DNA from: Patescibacteria group bacterium
GTDB lineage: Bacteria > Patescibacteriota > Minisyncoccia > Phycocordibacterales > SBAW01
Direction: 5' to 3'
NCBI GenBank assembly: GCA_028866155.1
Contig: JAGWIT010000010.1
Coordinates: forward strand, 1 to 22,491
Length of the DNA: 22,491 nucleotides
The notes under the pieces were generated by a model. That model was given only the letters and a program-made list of their open reading frames with translations, was not told the origin of the DNA and did not search any database. Every line of letters begins with the position of its first letter. The stretch's first letter is position 1. This document shows, piece after piece, positions 1-7,706 of the stretch. Made by a program: the position numbers and the translations under genes.

Positions 1-882
1 AGTGAAAATATCGCGAAGACATGGGTTTTGATGACCGTGTTTTTGGCGGTGGTCATCGGCGTCGGCTGGGCTATCTCTTGGTACTACGACAACCCCGGCA
101 TCCTTGTTTTTGCCGCGGTACTCGCGGTGGTGATGAACATCAGCAGTTATTGGTTTAGCGATAAATTGGTCATCGCGATGGCCGGCGCCAAACCCGCAGA
201 TGGCCCCGAGTATGTTGAGTTAAATCGCATCGTCGAAAATCTTGCTATCACCGCCGGGCTCCCCAAACCAAAGGTCTACATCATCAACGACCCGCAACCC
301 AACGCCTTTGCCACAGGGCGCAACGCCAACCACGCGGCGCTCGCGGTCACGAGCGGCCTGCTTTCGATGATGGATAAGAACGAGCTGCAGGGCGTCATCG
401 CGCACGAGCTGAGCCACGTGGGCAATCGCGACATGGTTGTCTCAACCGTCGCGGTGGTGCTGGTCGGCATCGTCACACTCGCGGCCGACTTCTTTTTGCG
501 CGCGTCGTTCTTTGGCGTGGGCGGCCGCGACCGCGACCGGGGAGGCAATAATCCGCTCATCGCGATTATCGCAATCGCTTTTGTCATTCTCGCGCCCATT
601 TTGGCAACGCTCATCCAGCTGGCCATCTCGCGCAAGCGCGAGTTTTTGGCCGACGCCTCCGGGGCGCTCCTCACGCGCTATCCTGAGGGCCTCGCGAGCG
701 CCCTGCGAAAGATAGGCAACTACCAACAACCGATGCGCCACCCCAACAACGCGATAGCGCACCTCTACATAGCCAATCCCTTTGGCGCCAAAGCCGCGAT
801 GGGAGGCATAGCAAAACTCTTCAACACGCATCCGCCGATTGAAGAACGCATCAAAGCGCTGGTGGGGGATTCAAATGCATAG
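1..882 (+). CDS. htpX: HtpX-family membrane zinc metalloprotease (5' truncated by window edge)
   Basis: HtpX proteases (M48 family) degrade damaged membrane proteins from the cytoplasmic face of the inner membrane. The reading frame is open to base 1. The residues before the first ATG (around KTWVLM) match the conserved HtpX N-terminus, so the true start lies upstream of the window. Visible features: a hydrophobic pair near residues 10-45, the zinc/catalytic HELSH motif at about 403-417 nt, a Gly/Arg-rich loop (GGRDRDRGG), further hydrophobic helices near 540-620 nt, and the downstream REFLADA segment carrying the third zinc ligand Glu. The C-terminus contains the usual THPPIEERI motif. The length is close to a normal HtpX, so only a few residues are missing. 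A tRNA gene follows on the same strand. Confidence 0.95.
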   Translation, partial: SENIAKTWVLMTVFLAVVIGVGWAISWYYDNPGILVFAAVLAVVMNISSYWFSDKLVIAMAGAKPADGPEYVELNRIVENLAITAGLPKPKVYIINDPQPNAFATGRNANHAALAVTSGLLSMMDKNELQGVIAHELSHVGNRDMVVSTVAVVLVGIVTLAADFFLRASFFGVGGRDRDRGGNNPLIAIIAIAFVILAPILATLIQLAISRKREFLADASGALLTRYPEGLASALRKIGNYQQPMRHPNNAIAHLYIANPFGAKAAMGGIAKLFNTHPPIEERIKALVGDSNA

Positions 883-921
883 GAATAAAATCTTGTTGCA
901 TGACTTTTTGCGGCTAGGCGC

Positions 922-950
922 TTGACGTCGTTTGTTGTAAGTTAATGATT
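922..950 (+). promoter_or_regulatory. Probable tRNA-Ser promoter
   Basis: TTGACG (922-927) is followed after 17 nt by ATGATT (945-950), placing a start site a few bases before the tRNA 5' end at 963. The -35 is good and the -10 is weak, so the assignment is moderate. No terminator hairpin is seen between htpX and this element. Confidence 0.45.
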
Positions 951-962
951 GTTAGTTAATCT

Positions 963-1047
963 GGAGGCGTCGCATAGCGGTCTAGTGCACCGCCTTGGAA
1001 AGGCGGCATACCGAAAGGTATCGTGAGTTCGAATCTCACCGCCTCCG
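963..1047 (+). tRNA. tRNA-Ser (anticodon GGA)
   Basis: The acceptor arms GGAGGCG and CGCCTCC pair perfectly. The anticodon stem CCGCC/GGCGG encloses the loop TTGGAAA, giving anticodon GGA. A variable arm (ATACC-GAAA-GGTAT) marks a class II tRNA, and the T arm GTGAG-TTCGAAT-CTCAC is perfect. The CCA end is not encoded (GCCC follows). The last bases (CCGCCTCCG) and the next ~100 bases recur downstream as repeat copies. Confidence 0.95.
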
Positions 1048-1147
1048 CCCGAAGACTTTAGTATCGGACAGACCCGAGAGCTTTATTCTTGGCCGTTATT
1101 ACCCAGCACAATTTCAAAAAATCTAGCCCACCGCGAAGGGATTCGAA
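1039..1147 (+). repeat. Intergenic repeat, copy 1 (right half only, fused to tRNA-Ser 3' end)
   Basis: The segment starts inside the tRNA-Ser acceptor (CCGCCTCCG) and runs to GGGATTCGAA. It matches the right halves of the copies at 3332-3441 and 6162-6269 almost base for base over the first ~60 nt, including CCCGAAGACTTT, GTATCGGACAGACCCGAGAG and TTATTAC-CAGCACA. The left half of the full repeat is absent here and is replaced by the tRNA itself. The right edge, read on the minus strand, resembles a tRNA T-loop and acceptor (TTCGAATCCCTTCGCGGTGG). Confidence 0.85.
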
Positions 1148-1167
1148 TTGAGTACATCACGTCAGGT

Positions 1168-1179
1168 TATAATTCAGAA
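1168..1179 (+). promoter_or_regulatory. -10 box directly before the carboxypeptidase start (leaderless)
   Basis: A perfect TATAAT (1168-1173) lies 6 nt before the ATG at 1180. Transcription would start at or next to the start codon. No Shine-Dalgarno is present and no convincing -35 is seen. Confidence 0.6.
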
Positions 1180-2124
1180 ATGGAGTTCACAAATTTATCT
1201 GCGACTACACGAAGCCGGAGGCGTAAAAAACAGCATTGGACTGCGATGCTAGTGCTGATCGTGGTCTGTACGTTTATAGCAGGCATCTGGTGGACCCTCA
1301 CCAGGCCGACAGTCATTCCATCTCCGTTGATACAAGAGTCACTCGGCGCTGTGACGTGGCCGACTTTCGGACAGTCCGCCGTTGGTATCGTCGGCAGTAG
1401 TACAGTGGAAACCCACGGTGCACAAACACGGATGCCGACTGCCAGCACTGCCAAACTCATAACTGCCCTGGTGGTGCTCCAAGCTAAGCCGCTCTCGCTC
1501 GGCCAAAGTGGGCCGGTGCTCGTCATGTCACGCAACGACATTGCACTATTGAACAGGTACATCGCCCTCGACGGTTCGAAGATTGGCAAGGTTCTGATCG
1601 GTGAGCGGCTCAGCGAGTACCAAATGCTGGAATCCATGATGCTTCCTTCAGCTGACAATATGGCCGACAGTTTGGCCATCTGGGCCTACGGTTCGCTTCC
1701 CGCGTATAGTGCTGCTGCTAACGCCTACTTGGTCAGTCATGGATTGACTGATACACACGTTGGCACTGATGCCAGCGGCTTAGACCCAAGTACGGTCAGC
1801 ACCGCACACGATATGGTCATCATCGGCGAACTTGCCATGCAAAACCACGTACTTGCGGAGATCGTAGAGAAGCAAAGTGTCGGCGGGTTTCCCTCGGTCG
1901 GAACCATTAAAAACACCGACACATTGCTCGGTCAAAGTGGAATTGTCGGTATTAAAACCGGCAACAGTGACCAGCAGGGAGGCGCTTTTGTCGGGGCAGC
2001 GAACGTCAGCGTTAACGGTCAGACTGAAACTATTGTGACGGCTTTGTATGGCGCACCGGATCTCACTGATGCTATGAACGGCAGCTTGTCATTAATCAAG
2101 AGCGTCGAAGCCGGTCTAAAGTAA
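1180..2124 (+). CDS. D-alanyl-D-alanine carboxypeptidase-like serine peptidase (S11 family)
   Basis: This is a penicillin-binding-protein-type enzyme that would trim the terminal D-Ala of peptidoglycan stem peptides outside the membrane. It has 314 residues, with a basic N-terminus and one anchor helix near 21-41. The active-site motif SxxK is S89-T-A-K92 and the KTG triad is K259-T-G261. The usual SxN motif reads S157-A-D159 followed by N160, so Asp takes the usual Asn place. The surrounding text (LPSAD-NMADSLA) is otherwise typical of the family. The ATG start fits the -10 box 6 nt upstream. It is the first gene of a three-gene block with spacings of 4 and 7 nt, bounded by repeat copies. 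Confidence 0.85.
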   Translation: MEFTNLSATTRSRRRKKQHWTAMLVLIVVCTFIAGIWWTLTRPTVIPSPLIQESLGAVTWPTFGQSAVGIVGSSTVETHGAQTRMPTASTAKLITALVVLQAKPLSLGQSGPVLVMSRNDIALLNRYIALDGSKIGKVLIGERLSEYQMLESMMLPSADNMADSLAIWAYGSLPAYSAAANAYLVSHGLTDTHVGTDASGLDPSTVSTAHDMVIIGELAMQNHVLAEIVEKQSVGGFPSVGTIKNTDTLLGQSGIVGIKTGNSDQQGGAFVGAANVSVNGQTETIVTALYGAPDLTDAMNGSLSLIKSVEAGLK

Positions 2125-2128
2125 ATAT

Positions 2129-2572
2129 ATGAAGAGATCTCTGACTATACTTCTGATAATTGCCGCGGCTGTTGCGGCTGCATTTCTTGGCCACAAGGTT
2201 TATCACAGGAGTCAGCTGCGAGGTAGTTTCGGGCGCGGTGCCGATAGCGGTCAGTTTGGCGATGGAGAAGGTAACATTCCCCAGAGTGGCGATCTCTGCG
2301 GCGGCACCGGCGGCAACGGAGAGATCATCAATGTGGAAAGCAACGCTTTCACTCTTAAATTAAATAACGGCAGCAATCGACTCATTCACCTTGCTGGGAA
2401 TGCTTCGATCAAGACTTCAACCGGCACTGTTTCCGTATCCGATTTGAAGACAGGAGATAGAGTAACGCTAGTCGGCGGGCCGAATCCCGATGGCAGCTTC
2501 ACCGCGAATACTGTTGTCGTCTGTGCTGGAACAGGGCAAGCAACTCAGTCGGGGCAGCAAGACAATTTATGA
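2129..2572 (+). CDS. DUF5666-like membrane-anchored or secreted protein
   Basis: 147 residues. Residues 4-21 form a hydrophobic signal or anchor helix, followed by a Gly-rich linker (about 30-62). A small beta domain (about 63-135) has the DUF5666 pattern: GEIINVESNAFTL, a second strand set with NGS, a TGTVSVSDLKTGDRV segment, and a closing NPDGSFTA-TVVV. The fold is OB-like in the family. Its molecular role is unknown; such domains sit outside the membrane. It starts 4 nt after the carboxypeptidase stop and ends 7 nt before the YdcF-like gene, so the three are probably co-transcribed. Confidence 0.7.
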   Translation: MKRSLTILLIIAAAVAAAFLGHKVYHRSQLRGSFGRGADSGQFGDGEGNIPQSGDLCGGTGGNGEIINVESNAFTLKLNNGSNRLIHLAGNASIKTSTGTVSVSDLKTGDRVTLVGGPNPDGSFTANTVVVCAGTGQATQSGQQDNL

Positions 2573-2579
2573 TAACGTT

Positions 2580-3236
2580 ATGAAAAAGATTTTCCTCATT
2601 ACTCTTTCGACAATTGTCGCAGTTGCTGTATTTACTCTGATCTTCTACGCAGCATTACTCGCCTATATTGCCAACGAAGCAGAACAGGATACGAAAGTAA
2701 AATCAGATGCCATCTTAGTTCTGGGCGGAGAAGCCATAAGCGGTATTTCCTGCTATGGTCCCATATGCCAACACGGCTTTGTCCCGCATCCTCAACTGAA
2801 CCCATGCCTGGTCGCCCGAGTAGATCACGCAGTTTCTCTCTACAAAGATGGCTACGCTCCAAAAATCCTTATGTCCGGGGGAACCGACGCAGATACCAAT
2901 GTGAATGAGGCCGAGACCATGAAAAAAATCGCGATCGACGCCGGCATCTCCGAAGCGGATATTTTGACGGAAGCAAAATCGAGCTCAACATACGAAAACT
3001 TCACGTTCTCTCAAAAAATTCTTGTCGAAGCAGATCTACATTCGGTCATCATTATCACCGACCCCTACCATAACGCGAGAGCGGCACTCGTAGCCTCGAA
3101 GCTGCAGTACGATTACACTTTATCTCCGGATGTGGAGAGCACCTGTTGGACTCAAGATAAAAATAATCCGTTCAATAGGGATTCTCTCCGAGAGGCTTCG
3201 GCATTGATTGAATATAAGCTTTTGAATGAGATATAG
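2580..3236 (+). CDS. YdcF/SanA-like DUF218 protein
   Basis: 218 residues. The frame is open further upstream, but the ATG at 2580 is preferred. It follows the preceding TGA by 7 nt and begins with MKK and a single membrane helix (about 4-27). The DUF218 signature follows: DAILVLGG, a conserved SGG with a downstream EAETM, ESSSTYEN-like text (KSSSTYENF), and a TDPYHNARA segment. SanA relatives affect envelope permeability and YdcF binds S-adenosylmethionine, but substrates are generally unknown. With the carboxypeptidase gene upstream, an envelope role is a fair guess. A full repeat copy starts 7 nt after its stop codon. Confidence 0.8.
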   Translation: MKKIFLITLSTIVAVAVFTLIFYAALLAYIANEAEQDTKVKSDAILVLGGEAISGISCYGPICQHGFVPHPQLNPCLVARVDHAVSLYKDGYAPKILMSGGTDADTNVNEAETMKKIAIDAGISEADILTEAKSSSTYENFTFSQKILVEADLHSVIIITDPYHNARAALVASKLQYDYTLSPDVESTCWTQDKNNPFNRDSLREASALIEYKLLNEI

Positions 3237-3243
3237 AATGACA

Positions 3244-3441
3244 CCGCCGAGATTCGAACCGAAACTCGAAAATAGAAAAGTTATATTTTAAGCCATAGAC
3301 GAAGGTACGACCCGAGAGCTTTCGTATCCCTCCGCCTCCGCCCGAAGACTTTTGTATCGGACAGACCCGAAGGCCTTATTCTAGGCCGTTATTACGCAGC
3401 ACAATTTTAGGAAATCTAGCCCACCGCGAAGGGATTCGAAC
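3244..3441 (+). repeat. Intergenic repeat, copy 2 (full, ~198 bp)
   Basis: The left half (3244-3331) contains CCGCCGAGATTCGAACC, TATATTTTAAGCCATAGACG and GGTACGACCCGAGAGC. The right half (3332-3441) matches copy 1. The motif GACCCGARRGCYTT occurs twice, 55 nt apart (3309 and 3364). GGTACGA (3304-3310) can pair with TCGTATCC (3322-3329) with one bulge. Both edges carry GATTCGAAC, the reverse complement of a tRNA T-loop. It fills the whole gap between ydcF and the guaB promoter. Confidence 0.9.
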
Positions 3442-3481
3442 TCGGTTGTGGACAAGATTCGGCAAAATCGATGCGCCAATG

Positions 3482-3492
3482 TATAATTGTAT
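3482..3492 (+). promoter_or_regulatory. -10 box directly before guaB (leaderless)
   Basis: TATAAT (3482-3487) lies 5 nt before the ATG at 3493. There is no Shine-Dalgarno and no clear -35. It lies about 40 nt after the end of repeat copy 2. Confidence 0.6.
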
Positions 3493-4538
3493 ATGGCACA
3501 ACCACTTAGGTTTTCAACCGCATTTACTTTTGATGATGTTCTGATCCGTCCTGCCCGCAGTTCTACTGAACCTAAAGATGCACGACTCGCGACAGCCCTT
3601 ATGGAGGGTGTTTTTCTTTCTGTACCGTTTCTGTCCGCGGCAATGGACCGAGTGACAGAGGTAGAAATGGCTATCTCTTTAGGGAAACTCGGCGGGTTGG
3701 GTATCATCCACCGAAATTGTCTGCCTGAAGTCCAGGCGCGGATGGTGAGTAAGGCAAAACAAGCCGGTGTACTTGTTGGTGCGGCCTGCGGGCCTTTCGA
3801 TCATGCTCGAGCGGCGCTGCTCGAGAAGGCAGGCGCCGATGTAATCGTCATTGATTGCGCGCATGGGCATAACTTAAAGGTCATAAAAAGCGCTAAACAG
3901 GTCAAGCGTCTCCTTAAAACGGCAAAGCTCGTCGTAGGAAACATAGCAACCGCCGATGCCGCTCGAGAACTTTGTACCTTTGCAGACGGTATCAAGGTCG
4001 GCGTCGGCCCCGGTTCTATTTGCACGACACGCATCATGAGTGGTATCGGAGTACCACAACTCACGGCGATTCTTGAAGTGGCGGCAGTAGCTAAGAAGCG
4101 AGGGTGCCCGTCATCGCAGACGGGGGCATGCGGACTTCCGGCGATATTGCCAAGGCGCTCGCGGCTGGCGCATCCGCAGTAATGTTGGGGAATTTGTTTG
4201 CAGGCACTGATAAAGCGCCCGGCAAGACAATTTTATACAAAGGTAAAAAGTTCAAAGAATATCGTGGGATGGGTTCCCGTGCGGTACTTGAGGAAAGACA
4301 CTCTTCAGACCGCTATCTAGTCGAAGGAAGAAAAGTTGTAGCCGAGGGAGTCGAAGGGTTGGTACTGTACCGTGGCACGCTCGTGGACGTGGTCGCTGAA
4401 CTCTCATCGGGCGTACAAGTGGCTATGGGCTATGTTGGAGCGCGTACCCTTGCAGACTTCCAAAAGAAAGCCGAGTTCATCGTGATCACTCATGCATCAA
4501 TGCTTGAGGGCGCTCCGCACACCCTGCTGGCCCTATGA
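3493..4538 (+). pseudogene. guaB: IMP dehydrogenase, CBS-less, interrupted by a one-base frameshift
   Basis: IMPDH oxidises IMP to XMP with NAD+, the first dedicated step to GMP. The N-terminal frame runs 3493-4182 and the C-terminal frame 4104-4538. Protein homology crosses between them at the GGG run at 4102-4104, where one missing G would restore KKRG-VPVIADGG. The catalytic loop GPGSICTTR (Cys177) lies in the first part. The GMGSRAVLEE flap and SSDRY lie in the second. Only about 15 residues separate GIIHRN from AGVLVGAA, so the CBS pair of most IMPDHs is absent. The restored length is about 348 residues. No other damage is visible, so a homopolymer sequencing error is as likely as a real mutation. 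It overlaps guaA by 4 nt. Confidence 0.85.
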
Positions 4539-6067
4539 TTATTGTCCTTAACTTCGGCAGTCAGTTCGCCCATCTCATAGCTCGTCGCGTCAGGGATCTC
4601 GGTGTAAAAGCCGAGATCTTGCCGTTTGATGCGCCTGCGGAAGAAATCGCAAAACTTAACCCTGTCGGTATTATCCTATCTGGCGGCCCCGCTTCTGTGC
4701 TTGAGAAGAAGAGTCCTCGCCCTGATAAAAGAATCTTTGATCTTGGAGTCCCCGTTCTAGGTATCTGCTATGGACACCAGGTCATGGCACAGATGCTTGG
4801 CGGTAAAGTAGTTAAAGACGAGCATCGGGAGTTTGGGAAAGAAGAACTTGAGATACTCAGCCCGCGCCGACTATTCGCAGGGCTGTCGAAAAAACAAACG
4901 GTCTGGTTCTCTCACGGAGATCAGGTTAAAAAAGTGCCCATGGGTTTAGTGCGTACAGCTTACACAGCATCTTGTTCAAACGCGGCCTTTGCAGATGTAC
5001 AGAAGAATTTCTTCGGTATTCAATTTCACCCAGAGGTGACTCATACCACGAACGGGAGCAAGATTCTGAGCAACTTCCTTTTCTCAATCTGCAAGGCGAA
5101 GAAGGACTGGAAAATTGCCTCAGTTGCAACAAATATCATTGCCCAGATTCAGGATGAAGTCGGTGAGAATCATGTAGTCGTGGGCATTTCAGGAGGAGTG
5201 GACTCTCTAGTCGCTGCAACACTCATTCATCGTGCCATCGGCAACCGCCTCCATGCCGTATTTGTCGACACGGGTCTCTTACGCAAGGGAGAAGTCGAAC
5301 AGGTCGCCAGTTATCTAAAAAAGCATGGGTTCAAACAGCTTCACGTTATTGACGCAAGCCGCACCTTTATTAGTCGTCTCAAGGGCGTCACCGATCCCGA
5401 GCAGAAACGAAAAATCATTGGACACACCTTCATCGAGGTTTTCGAGAAGACCATCAGGAACGAATTGAAACGATATCCAATCAAATACCTCGCGCAAGGA
5501 ACTATCTATCCTGATCGTATTGAATCCGCATCGACTTCAAAGACTGCAGCTAAGATCAAGAGCCACCATAATCTCACACTCCCTGAAAAGCTCGGTTTTA
5601 ATATTCTTGAGCCCATCAAAGATCTCTACAAAGACGAGGTTCGGCGCGTCGGTCTCACATTAGGATTGCCGCGAGAACTACTCTGGCGGCATCCGTTCCC
5701 CGGTCCGGGACTCGCAGTTCGTATTGTTGGTGACGTAACGCTAGAGCGTATCCATATCTTGCAAGAGGCAGATGCTGTATTTATCGACCAACTTCGAAAA
5801 TCGGGTGAGTACGAAAAAATCTGGCAAGCATTCGCCGCGCTCTTGCCACTCAAAGTAGTTGGAGTCATGGGAGATGCGCGTACCTATGAGTATGTTATTG
5901 CGCTCCGCGCAGTTGATTCGATTGATGGTATGAGCGCAGATTGGCACAAAATACCGAACGAACTTTTGGAAAAGGTATCAAGTGCGATCGTGGGGAAAGT
6001 AAGAGGCGTCAATCGTGTTCTATACGACATTACGCAGAAGCCACCAGCAACAATCGAATACGAATAG
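4535..6067 (+). CDS. guaA: GMP synthase (glutamine-hydrolysing)
   Basis: This enzyme amidates XMP to GMP using glutamine and ATP. 510 residues with full architecture. The N-terminal class I glutamine amidotransferase has the nucleophile Cys78 in GICYGHQ, and H165 and E167 in QFHPEVTH. The ATP-pyrophosphatase P-loop SGGVDS is at about 219-224. The C-terminal dimerisation domain ends in KPPATIEYE, the family terminus. The ATG overlaps the guaB stop (ATGA), so translation is probably coupled. Together guaB and guaA convert IMP to GMP. Repeat copy 3 begins only 4 nt after the stop, so there is no separate terminator unless the repeat serves as one. Confidence 0.97.
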   Translation: MIIVLNFGSQFAHLIARRVRDLGVKAEILPFDAPAEEIAKLNPVGIILSGGPASVLEKKSPRPDKRIFDLGVPVLGICYGHQVMAQMLGGKVVKDEHREFGKEELEILSPRRLFAGLSKKQTVWFSHGDQVKKVPMGLVRTAYTASCSNAAFADVQKNFFGIQFHPEVTHTTNGSKILSNFLFSICKAKKDWKIASVATNIIAQIQDEVGENHVVVGISGGVDSLVAATLIHRAIGNRLHAVFVDTGLLRKGEVEQVASYLKKHGFKQLHVIDASRTFISRLKGVTDPEQKRKIIGHTFIEVFEKTIRNELKRYPIKYLAQGTIYPDRIESASTSKTAAKIKSHHNLTLPEKLGFNILEPIKDLYKDEVRRVGLTLGLPRELLWRHPFPGPGLAVRIVGDVTLERIHILQEADAVFIDQLRKSGEYEKIWQAFAALLPLKVVGVMGDARTYEYVIALRAVDSIDGMSADWHKIPNELLEKVSSAIVGKVRGVNRVLYDITQKPPATIEYE

Positions 6068-6071
6068 AACC

Positions 6072-6269
6072 CCGCCGAGATTCGAACTTTTTCGAAAACT
6101 AAGATCGCTATATTTTAAGCCATAGGCTAAGGTACGACCCGAGAGCTTTCGTATCCTGCCGCCTCCGCCCGAAGACTTTTGTATCGGACAGACCCGAGAG
6201 CTTTATTTTTAGCCATTATTACGCAGCACATTTTTTAAAAAAGCTAGATAAGGCGAAGGGATACCGAAC
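6072..6269 (+). repeat. Intergenic repeat, copy 3 (full, ~198 bp)
   Basis: It has the same length and order as copy 2: CCGCCGAGATTCGAAC, TATATTTTAAGCCATAGGC, GGTACGACCCGAGAGC, CCGCCTCCGCCCGAAGAC, GACAGACCCGAGAGC, ATTACGCAGCACA, GGCGAAGGGATACCGAAC. The GACCCGAGAGCTTT motif sits at 6136 and 6191, again 55 nt apart. The right edge is more decayed than in copies 1 and 2: the T-loop-like ATTCGAAC reads ATACCGAAC. Confidence 0.9.
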
Positions 6270-6362
6270 TTTTTGTGATGGCGAAGCGGCACACGCCTCT
6301 CCTGATTCGATTTCCGACGATCGTCGAGATTTTTCCACCTTGTATTTCTGGACCATTTAACG

Positions 6363-6382
6363 TGGCTGTGAAAGGAATCGAA
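6363..6382 (-). other. Antisense tRNA 3'-end-like fragment
   Basis: Read on the minus strand, this is GTTCGATTCC-TTT-CACAGCCA, which has the form of a T-loop, T-stem 3' arm, acceptor 3' arm and discriminator. The sequence 5' of the T-loop does not pair with the T-stem arm and there is no matching 5' acceptor, so it is not a tRNA gene. The rest of the 156-nt gap between repeat copy 3 and the next gene holds only a 12-bp palindrome (CGACGATCGTCG, 6315-6326) and the promoter. Confidence 0.5.
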
Positions 6383-6412
6383 CACCATTAAAACTTAATC
6401 GAAAATTCGTGA

Positions 6413-6425
6413 TACGATTTTTGTA
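6413..6425 (+). promoter_or_regulatory. Extended -10 box before the NirK-like gene (leaderless)
   Basis: TGA-TACGAT (hexamer 6413-6418) is an extended -10 that ends 7 nt before the ATG at 6426. No Shine-Dalgarno is visible. Confidence 0.5.
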
Positions 6426-7652
6426 ATGTTTCAAGCACTAGCTTTCATCTGGGAGTATGTCGTCCAAACGGTGGGGCTCTTCATCGCATTCATAGCTGCG
6501 GCGATTTTCATATACCTCACACTTCGTAAATCACATTCACGATGGATGACCATCGCACTCGTCGCAGCCTTTCTAGGAATTTCAATCTTCTTCTATGTAC
6601 CCAACGGCTTGCCATCGTTCCAATATCCGTTTTCGACGACATATTATGGTCCATCGTCGACGGGGCCGGTCTTGCCCCTCTCGCACGTGTGGGATTTTTT
6701 CACGCATTTCAACCAATTCGAGCAAGTCGCGGACATTTCGCATGATCCTAATGACGTGCTGCCGCCTATCACGCGCACGATGGTTGCGACCGACACGGTC
6801 GATATCACAGCCAAAGAAGTGATCTCGCAGATTGCACCTGGCGTATATTTCAATTTTTGGACGTTCGACGGCACTGTGCCCGGACCCATGATTCGCGTCA
6901 TGCAAGGCGACACGGTGGTCGTGACGCTTCACAATGATAAAACGAGTCTGCACCCCCATTCAATTGATTTTCACGCGGTAATCGGTCCAGGCGGCGGGGC
7001 ACCAGTGCTACAAACAATGCCGGGCGAATCGGCAACGCTCACATTCAAGGCGCTCCATCCAGGGATCTTCGTCTACCATTGCGCATCCCCCGACGCAGCC
7101 AACCATATGGCGCACGGCATGTACGGTCTCATCGTGGTCGAGCCACCCGGCGGCCTACCGAAAGTCGACAAGGAATACTACTTGATGCAAGGAGAGTTCT
7201 ATACGGCGGGTGCGTTGGGTAGGCAAGGTCTCCAGATCGACGATCCTCAGGCGATGCTCGATGGCAATCCGCAATACATTGTCTTCAATGGCCGCGTAGG
7301 CTCGTGGCCGGGGTATAAGATGCAGGCTAACGTCGGGCAAACAGTACGTATCTTTGTGGGAAACGGTGGCGTTAATCTCATTTCCTCGTTCCATGTAATC
7401 GGTGAAGTTCTCGACCGCGTATACGATGAAGGCTCGCTCACGTCTCAGCCTGTTACGAACGTACAAACGACACTCGTACCGCCGGGTGGCGCAACCGCAG
7501 TTGAATTTACGTTCAAGGAACCGGGTAACTACACATTCGTTGACCATGCGCTGGCTCGGATGGATCGCGGTGCATGGGGTATATTGCATGCCACGGGGAC
7601 GCCGGACACTTCAATCTACAACGGTGTCGTGAAGCCTATGGCGGGGCACTAG
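6426..7652 (+). CDS. Membrane-anchored copper nitrite reductase-like (NirK/AniA-type) cupredoxin protein
   Basis: NirK reduces nitrite to NO with a type 1 and a type 2 copper site. 408 residues. Two N-terminal membrane helices (about 12-33 and 42-60), then two cupredoxin domains. Type 1 ligands fit H178, C219, H227 and M232, with the Cys-to-His and Cys-to-Met spacings (8 and 13) of the AniA-type subgroup. Type 2 ligands fit H183, H218 and H323, and the catalytic Asp fits D181 (IDFH). The C-terminal NYTFVDHALARMDRGAWG block is typical. Oddity: no histidine occurs between residues 230 and 323, so the second catalytic His of NirK is missing and R290 lies in the IVFNGR segment. Nitrite reduction is therefore uncertain. 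It stands alone between repeat copies 3 and 4. Confidence 0.8.
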   Translation: MFQALAFIWEYVVQTVGLFIAFIAAAIFIYLTLRKSHSRWMTIALVAAFLGISIFFYVPNGLPSFQYPFSTTYYGPSSTGPVLPLSHVWDFFTHFNQFEQVADISHDPNDVLPPITRTMVATDTVDITAKEVISQIAPGVYFNFWTFDGTVPGPMIRVMQGDTVVVTLHNDKTSLHPHSIDFHAVIGPGGGAPVLQTMPGESATLTFKALHPGIFVYHCASPDAANHMAHGMYGLIVVEPPGGLPKVDKEYYLMQGEFYTAGALGRQGLQIDDPQAMLDGNPQYIVFNGRVGSWPGYKMQANVGQTVRIFVGNGGVNLISSFHVIGEVLDRVYDEGSLTSQPVTNVQTTLVPPGGATAVEFTFKEPGNYTFVDHALARMDRGAWGILHATGTPDTSIYNGVVKPMAGH

Positions 7653-7670
7653 GTTCTACGTTTTCAAACT

Positions 7671-7701
7671 GAATAATTTTTGACAAAAAAGAATAATTTT
7701 T
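7671..7701 (+). repeat. Short direct repeat GAATAATTTTT x2
   Basis: GAATAATTTTT occurs at 7671-7681 and 7691-7701, a 20-nt period, between the NirK-like stop and repeat copy 4. There is no hairpin, so it is not an intrinsic terminator. Confidence 0.6.
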
Positions 7702-7706
7702 AAAAC

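Noticed and set aside
3244..3441. An intact minus-strand tRNA gene inside the repeat
   Set aside because: T-loop-like sequences are present, but the T-stems do not pair and no matching 5' acceptor arm is found on either side.
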